Part shown: in pieces, positions 36,088 to 44,047 of the stretch | How positions within the stretch are numbered: position 1 is the first letter of the stretch | Layout of the letters: every line of letters begins with the position of its first letter | Assembly: GCF_900111805.1 (NCBI RefSeq) | Contig: NZ_FOJN01000003.1 | Location: forward strand, 186,001-250,000 | Source: Rhodococcoides kroppenstedtii | Lineage (GTDB): Bacteria > Actinomycetota > Actinomycetes > Mycobacteriales > Mycobacteriaceae | Direction: 5' to 3' | DNA length: 64,000 bases | Notes under the pieces: generated by a model | What the model was told of the DNA's origin: nothing | Seen by the model: only the letters and a program-made list of their open reading frames with translations | The model's database searches: none | Position numbers and translations under genes: made by a program

Positions 36088-37785
36088 CTACTCCTCGTCG
36101 GTGTCGGCGGTGAGTTGCTGGTGGGCCTGCTCGGGGGTGACCTCGGCGGCTGCGGCCTGTTCGGTCGGGGTCAGGTGGTGCCCGTGCCGGTGGAGGAACC
36201 CGAGGTAGTTGTCGAGGTTGCCGTAGTGGGTGCGCCGCCACGAGTCGTGGCCCTTGCCGCTCATCCGCGCTTCGTAGGCGGCGAGGATCTGCGCCAGGGT
36301 GAGCACCTGGGCGCGCCCGTCGCTGGCCTTGTCGAGCACCGCCTCGAGGGCGATGCGTGCGGCCCGGTCCTTCGCGTGCGGGTATCCGGCTTCGGGGCCG
36401 GTCGGGTCGGGCACGGTGACCCCGAGCAGTTGGGCGAGGTACTGCGGGGCCTTGTTCTCCCCGAGTAGTGCGGGCTCGTCGATCAGGGTTTCCGCGATCC
36501 ACTTCCCGGCGTCCTTCGGCAACGTCTTGCGGGTGAGGAACTTCGTCAGCCACTCGATCCGCACCTCGGTCGCGGCGGCGGAGGCCTTGTTCAGCTCCAC
36601 CGTCCGGCGTCGCTCGATCCTGGCCTGCTCCTTCGCGGCCAACTCGGCGGCGGCGCGGGCCTGCTCTCGCGCCTGCGCCTGCGCGTCGGGGTCACCGTCG
36701 GCGGCGGGTGCGGCCAGGGCGGCGGCGAGGACCGCGTTCGGTGTGACCCCGGCGGCGGCGGGGTCGGCGGTGACGTACTCCGCCGTCCACACCATCGCGG
36801 CGGTGACGCTGCCGTGGTGGCGGAACCCGTCCTCCGGTTCGGCGTCGGGTTCGCCCTCGGTGGACCAGTCGATCTCCTCGGCGTCGACGACCTCGCCGGT
36901 GGCGGTGTCGGTGAACTGCTCCTCGTGGGTCAGCCACACCGCCCAGTGCGCGGCGGTGGCCTCGATGTGCTCGGCGGTGACCTCGCTCCCGCCGTCGACG
37001 GTGACCAGGTCCTCGGCGCGCAGGTACCCGTCGCCGTGGGTGGGTTCGGTGGTCAGGACGGTGAATCCGCGCTCGGCCCACGTGGTTCCGGCGTCGGCGC
37101 GTGCGGTCCGCTCGGCCTTCTCGGTCAGCAGTCGCCGGGCGGTGAAGTCGAAACCCCACCGGCCCCGTTCGAGCAGTTCCTCGACGGCGTCGGTGTCGCC
37201 GTCCGCGTCGAACTCGGCCACGATCGCGGCCTGCTCGAGGGTGAGCTGTCCGGCGTCGACGGCCTCGCGGGCGGTCTCCGACCGTCCGGCGGCGGCGGCG
37301 GTCTTGACCAGCGCCCTCGGCATCTGAACGGCCTTGCCGACCTTCGTCGCCGAGACACCGAGGTCGAGCATGTCCGCGACGGCTTTCGCCCGCTGGGACA
37401 CCGTCAGCCCGATGCGGCGGTCGTTGGCGACGACCTGGTGGGAAAGTCGTTCGATTTCCGCCGCCGCACCGTCGGTGCCGGTCTGGGTGACGATGACCGG
37501 GACCGTGTCGACGTCGGCGGTGATCGCGGCGAGGGTGCGGACCTGGCCGTCGATGACGGTGACCTCGTTGCCGGTGCGGCGGGCGAGGATCGGCAGCAGC
37601 ACCCCGTGCTCGCGGATCGAGTCGACCACGGCGCGGAACTGGTCGGTGTCGGTGTCGACCGCATCGCGCACGTTCGGCCCGAGGACGAGGGCGGTCGGGG
37701 CGAGACGGATCAACGCCTCCCCCACCACCGCGTCGGCGGCGGCGGTTTCGGTTGCGGGGGTGGCGTTCTGGGTTGGTGCGTTCAT
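36088..37785 (-). CDS. ParB/RepB/Spo0J-domain plasmid protein
   Basis: 565 residues. The N-terminal ParB nuclease-like fold spans about residues 25-110 (VVDSIREHGVLLPILARRTG, VTVIDGQVRTLAAI), followed by a helix-turn-helix-like SQRAKAVADMLDLGVSATKV. The remaining 300 residues are Ala/Glu-rich with no known domain and are longer than partition ParBs. With no ParA next to it, a role in DNA binding or regulation of the backbone is as likely as partition. The ATG at 37785 has GGAGAG nine bases upstream. Confidence 0.75.
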   Translation of the reverse strand: MNAPTQNATPATETAAADAVVGEALIRLAPTALVLGPNVRDAVDTDTDQFRAVVDSIREHGVLLPILARRTGNEVTVIDGQVRTLAAITADVDTVPVIVTQTGTDGAAAEIERLSHQVVANDRRIGLTVSQRAKAVADMLDLGVSATKVGKAVQMPRALVKTAAAAGRSETAREAVDAGQLTLEQAAIVAEFDADGDTDAVEELLERGRWGFDFTARRLLTEKAERTARADAGTTWAERGFTVLTTEPTHGDGYLRAEDLVTVDGGSEVTAEHIEATAAHWAVWLTHEEQFTDTATGEVVDAEEIDWSTEGEPDAEPEDGFRHHGSVTAAMVWTAEYVTADPAAAGVTPNAVLAAALAAPAADGDPDAQAQAREQARAAAELAAKEQARIERRRTVELNKASAAATEVRIEWLTKFLTRKTLPKDAGKWIAETLIDEPALLGENKAPQYLAQLLGVTVPDPTGPEAGYPHAKDRAARIALEAVLDKASDGRAQVLTLAQILAAYEARMSGKGHDSWRRTHYGNLDNYLGFLHRHGHHLTPTEQAAAAEVTPEQAHQQLTADTDEE

Positions 37786-37819
37786 GGTGGGTGTCTCTCC
37801 TGCTAGGGTTTTCGGTGAG

Positions 37820-37848
37820 ACACCGGGCAGATTGGAGCTGTCCGGTGT
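37820..37848 (+). terminator. hairpin with T-tract upstream of the ParB-like gene
   Basis: ACACCGG pairs with CCGGTGT across a 15-base spacer, with CAG/CTG just inside, and is followed by TTTTTC on the plus strand. It could stop plus-strand transcription or shape the 5' leader of the ParB-like mRNA. Confidence 0.4.
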
Positions 37849-37924
37849 TTTTCTTCTCTGGGTGGTGCTGGTCGGGGTGATGCGCCCGCCGGTGGTGGGC
37901 CTCTCCCCCGCCCGTAGCGGTGCG

Positions 37925-38194
37925 TCACCGGACGAGCCTCGGTGCGGCCTGCTCGGCGGCGGTGATCTGCTCCTCGGTGGCCCCGTTCTCACGGGCGGTG
38001 CACGCCCAGTAGGCGACTCCGTCGCGGTGGGCGGCTTCGGTTGACGACTCCGGATCGGCAGCGGCCTGCTCGGCGCGTGCGGTGTAGGCGGTGACCTGGC
38101 GTAGTGCGTGCTCGCGGACCCGCAGCGCGGCGGCGGCGACGGCAGCGCGGGCGGCGGTCTCGAAATCCCCTGTGACAGTGACGGTGCGGCTCAT
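37925..38194 (-). CDS. small helical protein, 89 aa
   Basis: ATG at 38194 with GGGGAG eight bases upstream. A helix rich in alanine runs from AARAAVAAAALRVREHALRQ onward, then AYWACTARENGATEEQITAA. Function unknown. It is the first gene downstream of repeat copy C. Confidence 0.6.
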   Translation of the reverse strand: MSRTVTVTGDFETAARAAVAAAALRVREHALRQVTAYTARAEQAAADPESSTEAAHRDGVAYWACTARENGATEEQITAAEQAAPRLVR

Positions 38195-38220
38195 GGTGAG
38201 CACTCCCCTTTCTCCCTTGG

Positions 38221-38440
38221 CGTTCTTTCGCCGTGCATCCGGCGTGGCGTAGAGGAGGCGGTGCGAGTGACCGATGCCAGCACCCGAGCCGAAAAGTTCT
38301 CGGGGCCGGAGCGCAGCGGAGGCCCACGGGCCGAGAAGTTTTCGGACCCCGCAGGGGACGGAGCGCAGCGGAGGTCGGGCGTTGGCGATGAGGGAGGGAG
38401 TGCCGCAGCATCGGAGGTAGCCGGATGTGACGAAAGAACG
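38221..38440 (-). repeat. conserved leader repeat, copy C
   Basis: Arms at 38221-38244 (core CATCCGGCG) and 38420-38440 (core GCCGGATG, then CGAAAGAACG). Palindromes lie at 38289-38303 and 38331-38345. GGAGCGCAGCGGAG occurs near 38307, 38359 and 38460. The proximal arm begins 27 bp before the ATG of the 89-residue gene. Confidence 0.85.
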
Positions 38441-38601
38441 TCTCTGCTTGTCACAGGGCGGAGCGCAGCGGAGCTCCGATCAGGGACGCCCGCAGGGTGG
38501 CCGGCGCCCGGCCCCCGGGCCGGCCACCTCACATGACCGGTGGCCGCCGACACCGACAGGGAGCGACACCCGCCGGCCGCGACCCGACCCCGGACACGAG
38601 G

Positions 38602-38631
38602 AAGGCCCGCACCCTGGTGGGTGCGGGCCTT
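38602..38631 (-). terminator. perfect 13-bp stem terminator-like hairpin
   Basis: AAGGCCCGCACCC pairs exactly with GGGTGCGGGCCTT around a four-base loop. It lies 16 bp after the stop of the 56-residue gene and ends that operon. There is no long T-tract, as is often the case in actinobacteria. Confidence 0.7.
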
Positions 38632-38647
38632 GTCGGGGCGTGCGGTT

Positions 38648-38818
38648 CTACCGGCTGGCCGCCGGTGGTGCGGAGTCCTTGCCTGCGGCGACGTCGCGGA
38701 GCCACTGCGGTACGGGCTTGTTGTCGTACTCGCGGAGCTTGATCGATGCGCGAGCGGCGGCGGATCGGACCTGCATCGACCGCGCCTTGCGGGGCGTGGG
38801 GTTCTCGGTGGTCGTCAT
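38648..38818 (-). CDS. small basic protein, 56 aa
   Basis: ATG at 38818 overlaps the preceding gene's stop (ATGA). Lys/Arg-rich first half (RKARSMQVRSAAARASIKLR) and a VPQWLRDVAAGK tail. Function unknown. Last gene of the ArdC operon, before the hairpin at 38602. Confidence 0.6.
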   Translation of the reverse strand: MTTTENPTPRKARSMQVRSAAARASIKLREYDNKPVPQWLRDVAAGKDSAPPAASR

Positions 38819-39147
38819 CGCGGGCCCTCCTCGTCGGTGTCGGTACCAGTGTCGTCGGTGTCGTCCGGTTGCGCCAGGCCTGCCGGTCCAGCGGCGTAGT
38901 CGGCGATGGTCTGCAGAGTGTCTCGGTCGGTGGCCGCGATGAACGGCGTTCGGGCCACTGTCCCGAACACTTCCCATCCGAGCGTCGCTTCGTCGTCGTC
39001 CTTGCTGACGGTGCGCTCGAGACACCAGGTGATGCGTTGCCAGGACTGGGCGCGGTTGTCGGCGCGGGTGCGTTGGCGGACGGTGAGGGCGACCCCGACG
39101 ACGGCGAGGACGCCGACGATCAGGGTCACCCAGGCTTGAGCGGGCAT
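38815..39147 (-). CDS. single-span membrane protein, 110 aa
   Basis: One N-terminal membrane helix (AWVTLIVGVLAVVGVALTV) followed by a cytoplasmic domain with WQRITWCLERTVSKDDDEAT and an acidic tail. ATG at 39147 has GGAAGGAA upstream. Second gene after ardC. Function unknown. Confidence 0.6.
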   Translation of the reverse strand: MPAQAWVTLIVGVLAVVGVALTVRQRTRADNRAQSWQRITWCLERTVSKDDDEATLGWEVFGTVARTPFIAATDRDTLQTIADYAAGPAGLAQPDDTDDTGTDTDEEGPR

Positions 39148-39178
39148 CGGGTGGGGGTTCCTTCCAGGTCAGGGCCGG

Positions 39179-40129
39179 TCAGGCCGCGGCCGTCTCGGCC
39201 GTGTCGCCGTCATCGACGGCACTGTCGGCGGTGTCGGTGTCGGTGTCGGTGGGGTCGAGGGCGTCGGCGAGCTCGTGCACCGTAGCGAGGACGGCGCGGG
39301 CGGTGTCGGCGATAGCGGCGGTGTCGCCGTTCGCCCATCCGGCGACGTAGCCGACGCTGTAGGCGGCGGTGTCGAGTCCGAGAATCCCGGCCAGGACGTA
39401 GGCGACGGATTCGGCTTCGACTTCCATCCGCCCGCGGTGCAGGTCTCGCCGGTCCTCGGCGGTGAGGGTGTCGGCGGCGTGCATGAGGGCGTGCGCGGCT
39501 TCGTGCAGCATCGTTTTGGCGGCCTGGGCGGGGGCGAGGCGGGCGTCGACGACGATGCGGCGGGTGCCGTCGGTGGTGGTGTAGCCGTTGGTCTCGCCTT
39601 CGATGATTTCGCGGGTGACGGTCCACCCTCGGGCGGTCATGACGGCGGCGGTGCGGTCGTAGATCGCGGCGGGGTCGTCGCCGGTGAGGCGGTGGGCGAC
39701 CGGCTCGGGCTGCGGGTGGCCTTCGATGGGGTCGGTTTGTCCTTGGTCGAAGACGGACAGGATCGGGAACGTGGGGACCTTGCGGGTGCTTTCGTCGCCG
39801 GTGTCGGGGTCGGTGTCGGTGACGGTGCGGGTGCTGTAGCCGTAGATGCGGATCGCCTTTTCACCCTTGCGGACCTGGCGGCCGAGTTTCTGCCAGGCGC
39901 GGAACCCGGCGACCTGGGTTGCGGTGGGGCGTTGGGCGAGGATCAGCAGGACGTTGTTGAAGCTGTAGGAGTGGAACGCGGCCATGTGGTCGAGGTACGC
40001 CCGCCACGCATCCGAATCCACCAGTGCGGCGACCTGGTCGGTGATGGAGGCGTGCAGCTGCTCGGCCAACTCGCGGCGGGCGGCGGCCTTGTCCTCGGCG
40101 GACTTCGCGGTGGTGCGGCGTGTGGTCAT
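39179..40129 (-). CDS. ArdC-like antirestriction protein
   Basis: 316 residues. The N-terminal ssDNA-binding ArdC domain covers about residues 10-130 (SYSFNNVLLILAQRP, ATQVAGFRAWQKLGRQVRKG). A zinc metalloprotease-like half has H-E-x-x-H in MLHEAAHALMHA and MEVEAESVAYVLAGILGLD. Family members protect incoming plasmid DNA from restriction. The ATG at 40129 is used; a frame continuing to 40501 runs into repeat copy D. It probably forms an operon with the two small genes downstream. Confidence 0.85.
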   Translation of the reverse strand: MTTRRTTAKSAEDKAAARRELAEQLHASITDQVAALVDSDAWRAYLDHMAAFHSYSFNNVLLILAQRPTATQVAGFRAWQKLGRQVRKGEKAIRIYGYSTRTVTDTDPDTGDESTRKVPTFPILSVFDQGQTDPIEGHPQPEPVAHRLTGDDPAAIYDRTAAVMTARGWTVTREIIEGETNGYTTTDGTRRIVVDARLAPAQAAKTMLHEAAHALMHAADTLTAEDRRDLHRGRMEVEAESVAYVLAGILGLDTAAYSVGYVAGWANGDTAAIADTARAVLATVHELADALDPTDTDTDTADSAVDDGDTAETAAA

Positions 40130-40154
40130 GGTGATCGGTCCCCTTCTCCCCTGG

Positions 40155-40353
40155 CGTTCTTTCGCCGTCATCTGGCGTGGGGAGAGAAGGGCGGTGCACG
40201 GGAACGGCGTCCTGCACCCGAGTCGAAAAGTTTCCAGCCGGAGGCGCTCTGGAAAGTTTTCGGACCCTGTGGGCCGGAGCGCAGCGGAGGTCGGGTGTAG
40301 GTAAGCCGAGCACGGGTGACGCACGCTCGGAGAAGCCAGATGTGCCGAAAGAA
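40155..40353 (-). repeat. conserved leader repeat, copy D
   Basis: Arms at 40155-40177 (core CATCTGGC) and 40333-40353 (core GCCAGATG). Palindromes lie at 40223-40237 (degenerate) and 40249-40263. Shorter than the other copies by about 20 bp between the palindromes. The region after the distal arm (40354-40560) matches the same region of copy B. The proximal arm begins 26 bp before the ardC ATG. Confidence 0.85.
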
Positions 40354-40772
40354 CGATGCTCTTCATGGGTGCGGAGCGCAGCGGAGCTCCGATCAGGGGA
40401 CACCCGCAGGGTGGCCGGCGCCCGGCCGGCCACGGCCTGGCCTGCGATACGCGACCGTCGGTCACAGCACCCCGAGCTGCCACCTTCCACCGGTGAAGCA
40501 CGCAGCGGTGTTGTGCGGGAGCGACGGGAACCGGCCACGTCCCGGGTCGCGGTAGTTCCGAAAAGGGTTTGTCTGTGCGGGATGCGAGTTCGGGACGACC
40601 GCGGTAGATTGGGCCGTAGAGCCGCTTCGCGTGGCTGTACCCGAGTCATATGACGTGCCCGTGTCGCGTCGGACGTTCGAGGGCAAGGTCCTCTGGATCC
40701 GCGAAATTCCGTTCACCGTTCATCGATGGTGGGCACGGGGCGCTGTCGAGTGATCGTGTGAAGGACCTGATT

Positions 40773-41570
40773 ATGGTCAAGAACTCAGCTCAGAAGCGCG
40801 CGGCGCGTGCTCATCAGAAGTCGCGTCCCGGCACCTCGTTGCCGGAAGCTCTGCGCGCAGTGGACACCCGCGGGACGGCGGTCTTGCCGCCGGTAGCGGC
40901 CGATCCCGCGGTTCCCTGGTTTCAGTCGGTCCCGCGGAGGCGTACCACCTGCTTGCTCTGCGGTAAGCGGGAAACTGTTCTGTCCTACTCCAATGACCCG
41001 TCTGACTTGGGCAGGGTTGCGGTGTACTGCGACAACGAGCGGTGCGATGTGCGGACGGTCGAGGTGGTGGTGGTGCGGGATGGCGACTTAGCAACCAGGC
41101 AGCGGGCGGACGTTCGGGTGCTCGAGCATTTCGTGGGTGGTCCGCTTCATGACCCGGCGGTGGTGTCCGAGCACGACGATTGGATTCCCGGTGCGGTGCC
41201 TTGGATTCGGCATGGAGAACACAGGTACGTCGAGTGCCTGTGGTGTGGAGACGAAACTTCGCGACGGTCGGCGACCGACTTGCTGGCGGATACCGGCCGC
41301 GTCCAGATGTACTGCGAGAACGCTGATTGCAGGGTCCGGGAGACTGAGCATGTCGTTCTGCGGGATGGTACGTGGCAGACGGACGAGCGGCCGGACGTGC
41401 GATCGCTGAGGTACATCGACGAGCCACCGATTTTCAGGCGGGGCCCGGACGGGCGGTCTCGGGGGTTCGTATATCCCCGTGACAGTGCGATTTTCGCCGA
41501 GGACGACAAGGTTGCTCGTCGAGTCTCGACCGACCCTGTCGATTGGGAGGCTGCCGCTTTCGTCCGCTGA
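40773..41570 (+). CDS. duplicated zinc-ribbon protein, 265 aa
   Basis: Two copies of a zinc-ribbon unit: first TCLLCGKRE with VYCDNERCDVRTVEVVVVRD, second ECLWCGDET with MYCENADCRVRETEHVVLRD. Each has C-x2-C and C-x4-C pairs about 30 residues apart. Residues 1-20 are basic. The start ATG at 40773 has AAGGA upstream; a frame from 40650 lacks one. Likely nucleic-acid binding, but no family is known. It is one of the few plus-strand backbone genes. Confidence 0.65.
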   Translation: MVKNSAQKRAARAHQKSRPGTSLPEALRAVDTRGTAVLPPVAADPAVPWFQSVPRRRTTCLLCGKRETVLSYSNDPSDLGRVAVYCDNERCDVRTVEVVVVRDGDLATRQRADVRVLEHFVGGPLHDPAVVSEHDDWIPGAVPWIRHGEHRYVECLWCGDETSRRSATDLLADTGRVQMYCENADCRVRETEHVVLRDGTWQTDERPDVRSLRYIDEPPIFRRGPDGRSRGFVYPRDSAIFAEDDKVARRVSTDPVDWEAAAFVR

Positions 41571-41601
41571 CCGACGGCGGCGGACGAGACCCATTGACGA
41601 A

Positions 41602-42000
41602 TCACCCGCGCATCGCCCAGGCGTCGTCTTCGGATGGGTGATCCCAGCGGTTTCTGTTCGGCGACGGCTCGCGTTGGAGGCGTTGCTGCCCGCGAGGGCG
41701 GAAATAGATCGGGATGGCCACCGCCATGGCAGTGGCCATCCCGGTGCCGAGGAGCGTGGTGATGGTTACGCCCTCGGTGGGATTGGGGGTCTTGTCGTCG
41801 TCGTAGCGGACGAACTGCATCGGGTTCCAGAGCAGGACGAGGTAGAGGGCGAGGCCGACGAGGCTTCCCGCGATGCCGAGCCAGACCGCCAGTCGAGCGA
41901 TACGGGCGCTTCGGTAGGCCGGCAAGCCGGCGACTGCGGCGACGGTGAGCGAGACCGTGACCAGGGTGACGACGAGCAGGATGAGCGCGGTGGATGTCAC
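41602..42000 (-). CDS. three-helix membrane protein, 132 aa
   Basis: GTG at 42000 with GAGAGGGG just upstream. Membrane helices: LILLVVTLVTVSLTVAAVAG, LGIAGSLVGLALYLVLLW and LLGTGMATAMAVAIPIYF. The C-terminal tail is charged. Function unknown. It follows the candidate small RNA. Confidence 0.6.
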   Translation of the reverse strand: MTSTALILLVVTLVTVSLTVAAVAGLPAYRSARIARLAVWLGIAGSLVGLALYLVLLWNPMQFVRYDDDKTPNPTEGVTITTLLGTGMATAMAVAIPIYFRPRGQQRLQREPSPNRNRWDHPSEDDAWAMRG

Positions 42001-42111
42001 GGGTCCCCTCTCCGTGGCGTCGTGTGTCCACATACGGCGTGAGGTGATGAAGTGCCCACTCACCTCGCGCGGCCAACGTACCTGCGTCCAGGGATGAGAG
42101 GGAAACAAGAA

Positions 42112-42310
42112 AGGCACCCCGCTGGGAGGTTGGAACTCCCTTGGGGTGCCTCTCGGCCACTACCGTTTCGGGGGCAGGAGCCCACGTAGTCGCGTCCAGT
42201 GGACTTGTCCGGTGGGCTTGACCCCACCCCCTTGTGGTTCCCCACCCTGTTTCCAGGATTGGCGCCCCGGGGGCAGTCGACCCGATAGTGACACGGGCCA
42301 AGACCCGCGG
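42112..42310 (-). ncRNA. candidate structured small RNA with its own promoter and terminator
   Basis: On the minus strand a TACACT -10-like box (42321-42316) is followed, about 190 bases later, by a terminator. That terminator pairs AGGCACCCC with GGGGTGCCT around an inner GGGAG/CTCCC hairpin (42151-42112) and ends in TTTCTTGTTT. Between them are further hairpins: GGTGGG/CCCACC and GTCC/GGAC. No ORF with a ribosome site fits. A -35-like TGACAA overlaps the 3' end of the rep-like gene with a long 19-base spacing. It could be a replication-control RNA or a long leader of the membrane gene. Confidence 0.45.
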
Positions 42311-42342
42311 AGAGAGTGTAACACAGCTCACCCGACTAGTTG

Positions 42343-43161
42343 TCACCGGGTCGCAGTTGCCCTCTTGCCCTCTTGGGTAGAGGCTGGCACGGCGAAGGCT
42401 CCCGCGTCGGCGTTCGGTGGCGTCCACGGCTCAGGTTGCTGGAACTGCTTCGCGAGTCGATAGACGTTTCGGCGGACTGTGCGGTAGGTGATGGGGTTCT
42501 GCGACTCTTCCGTTCGTACGGTCAGCACCCCCTTCTCGACCAGCTCACTGAGGCCGCGTTTGCGACTTGATCGCGAAATCCCGTATCGCTCGTCGAAGTA
42601 GCTCGATGCGATGAAGAACTCGGGTTCGTCGGGTCTGGTCAGGGCCAAGCTGCACAAGTACATGGCAATGCCAGCTCCGGACAGGTCACCTGCGAGCCCT
42701 CGTGTCCAGAACGCCCTCGGAACGCTGATGTAAGGCTCGGTGTTGTACGGCGGCACGTACAAATTGGGTTCACCGTTGAGGACGGGCCGCGATTCGTCTC
42801 GCAGCACGATGACGAGCTTCGGACCAACGTTGTGCAGCTCCAGTGCCCCTCTGTCCGCGAGTTCGTGCAGTGCGTCTCGTACTGCGCGCGCCCCGTCAGA
42901 TCTGGGGTCGTCACTGCGACCCACGAGCCCTGACCAGTACGCAGCGACTCGCGTCGTGGTGTAGGGAGGTCGCGCGGTCACCCAGATGAGCGACAACAGT
43001 AGAGCGATCCTGAGAGCTCCGCCTTGACCTCCGGACGCCCCTTGGGTTCTGAGCAAGCTGGCGAGCGGGGTCAACGTGTCGTCACCCTCCGCACGCTCCA
43101 CGAACGAACGACGCAACGGACAGCGGTCCCGCTTGACCGCATCGGCAAGAGTCTCGCCCAT
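42343..43161 (-). CDS. winged-helix protein, replication-initiator candidate
   Basis: 272 residues. A winged-helix unit is visible at about residues 195-240 (SSYFDERYGISRSSRKRGLS, ELVEKGVLTVRTEES), and an earlier similar helical block VRDALHELADRGALELHNVG near residue 95. That gives two tandem winged helices, the architecture of many plasmid Rep proteins. Iteron-like repeats lie 88-141 bp upstream. No Rep signature is certain, so this is inference from fold and context. The ATG at 43161 is preferred; a GTG nine bases earlier is possible. Confidence 0.55.
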   Translation of the reverse strand: MGETLADAVKRDRCPLRRSFVERAEGDDTLTPLASLLRTQGASGGQGGALRIALLLSLIWVTARPPYTTTRVAAYWSGLVGRSDDPRSDGARAVRDALHELADRGALELHNVGPKLVIVLRDESRPVLNGEPNLYVPPYNTEPYISVPRAFWTRGLAGDLSGAGIAMYLCSLALTRPDEPEFFIASSYFDERYGISRSSRKRGLSELVEKGVLTVRTEESQNPITYRTVRRNVYRLAKQFQQPEPWTPPNADAGAFAVPASTQEGKRATATR

Positions 43162-43248
43162 CAAAAGCACCGCCTTTCTATCCCAATTTGCGTGCGCTAT
43201 CGTGAAGCAACGTAGTGCTGACGCGACTTGTACGGAGTTCCTCTACTG

Positions 43249-43302
43249 GGGTCCCGTTAAGGCTACCAAAGAGGTCCCGTTGAGGCCATTTAAGAGGTTC
43301 CG
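43249..43302. repeat. iteron-like direct repeats upstream of the Rep candidate
   Basis: GGTCCCGTTAAGGC and GGTCCCGTTGAGGC start about 23 bp apart, with a third partial copy GAGGTTCCG in the same phase. The stretch is AT-richer than its surroundings. Direct repeats of about two helical turns upstream of a winged-helix gene are the layout of an iteron origin. Confidence 0.5.
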
Positions 43303-43405
43303 AAAAATCTAGCTGCTGTCCAGCCCGCGCGACGGGCTGCCGTGGTCGCCCGCACTCTCCGCCTGTGATCGTCACCGGAAGCCACCCTCCATCGAAGCTG
43401 TTGGC

Positions 43406-43903
43406 TTACCCGGCGTGCCGGCCAGCATGCGCCGCAAAGTGTCGGTACAGGGTGCGTTTGCTGACACCGAGGACGTCGGCGATGTCGCCGACGGTGCTGC
43501 CCTGGTTGCGCATCCGGGTGGCTTCCCGCTTCTTGGCCGGGGTGAGGGCGGCGGGGCGCCCCCCGACCTTGCCGCGTTCGCGGGCGGCGGCGAGGCCGGC
43601 GGCGGTGCGTTCGCGGAGGAGCTGACGTTCGAAGGCAGCGAGGGCGCCGAAGATGTGGAAGATGAGTTCTCCGCCGGCGGTGGTGGTGTCGATCTGTTCG
43701 GTGACCGAGGCGAATCCCACTCCCCTGCTCTTGAGGTCGGTGACGAGCTCGATCAGGTGTGGGAGGTTGCGGCCGAGTCGGTCGAGTCGCCAGACGCAGA
43801 CGGTGTCGCCGGGTAGGACGACGGCCAGGAGCTCGTCGAGGGCGGGGCGGGTGGTGGAGGCTCCGCTGGCGGTGTCGGTGAAGATGCGTGCGCAGCCGAA
43901 CGC
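43406..43903 (-). pseudogene. serine resolvase lacking its N-terminus, cut by the transposon end
   Basis: Keeps AFGCARIFTDTASGASTTRP, VCVWRLDRLGRNLPHLIEL and a C-terminal helix-turn-helix (VGDIADVLGVSKRTLYRHFA). The first ~35 residues, including the catalytic serine (YARVS region), are gone; the frame runs into the Tn left inverted repeat at 43904. A 212-residue read-through exists but would be inactive. The missing 5' part is not found beyond the other transposon end. Such resolvases normally resolve plasmid multimers. Confidence 0.8.
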
Positions 43904-44047
43904 TGTCAGTTTCAGAAGACGGCTGCACGATGTCAGAAGTGCACTGCAGTGCAACTCTGAGTTCTCGAGCACACGTCCGGCCTTATCCAGTGAGCGCTGC
44001 GATCCCTGACTGGATAGCGCATTGATGGTGAAATTTCCCATCAAGTT

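Noticed and set aside
39179..40501. 440-residue start for the ArdC-like gene
   Set aside because: The extra N-terminus is translated leader repeat D; the ArdC domain and a ribosome site support the ATG at 40129.
42112..42151. tRNA gene, because the hairpin resembles an acceptor plus T-arm
   Set aside because: No D-arm or anticodon arm can be placed; the structure reads better as a minus-strand terminator with a U-rich tail.
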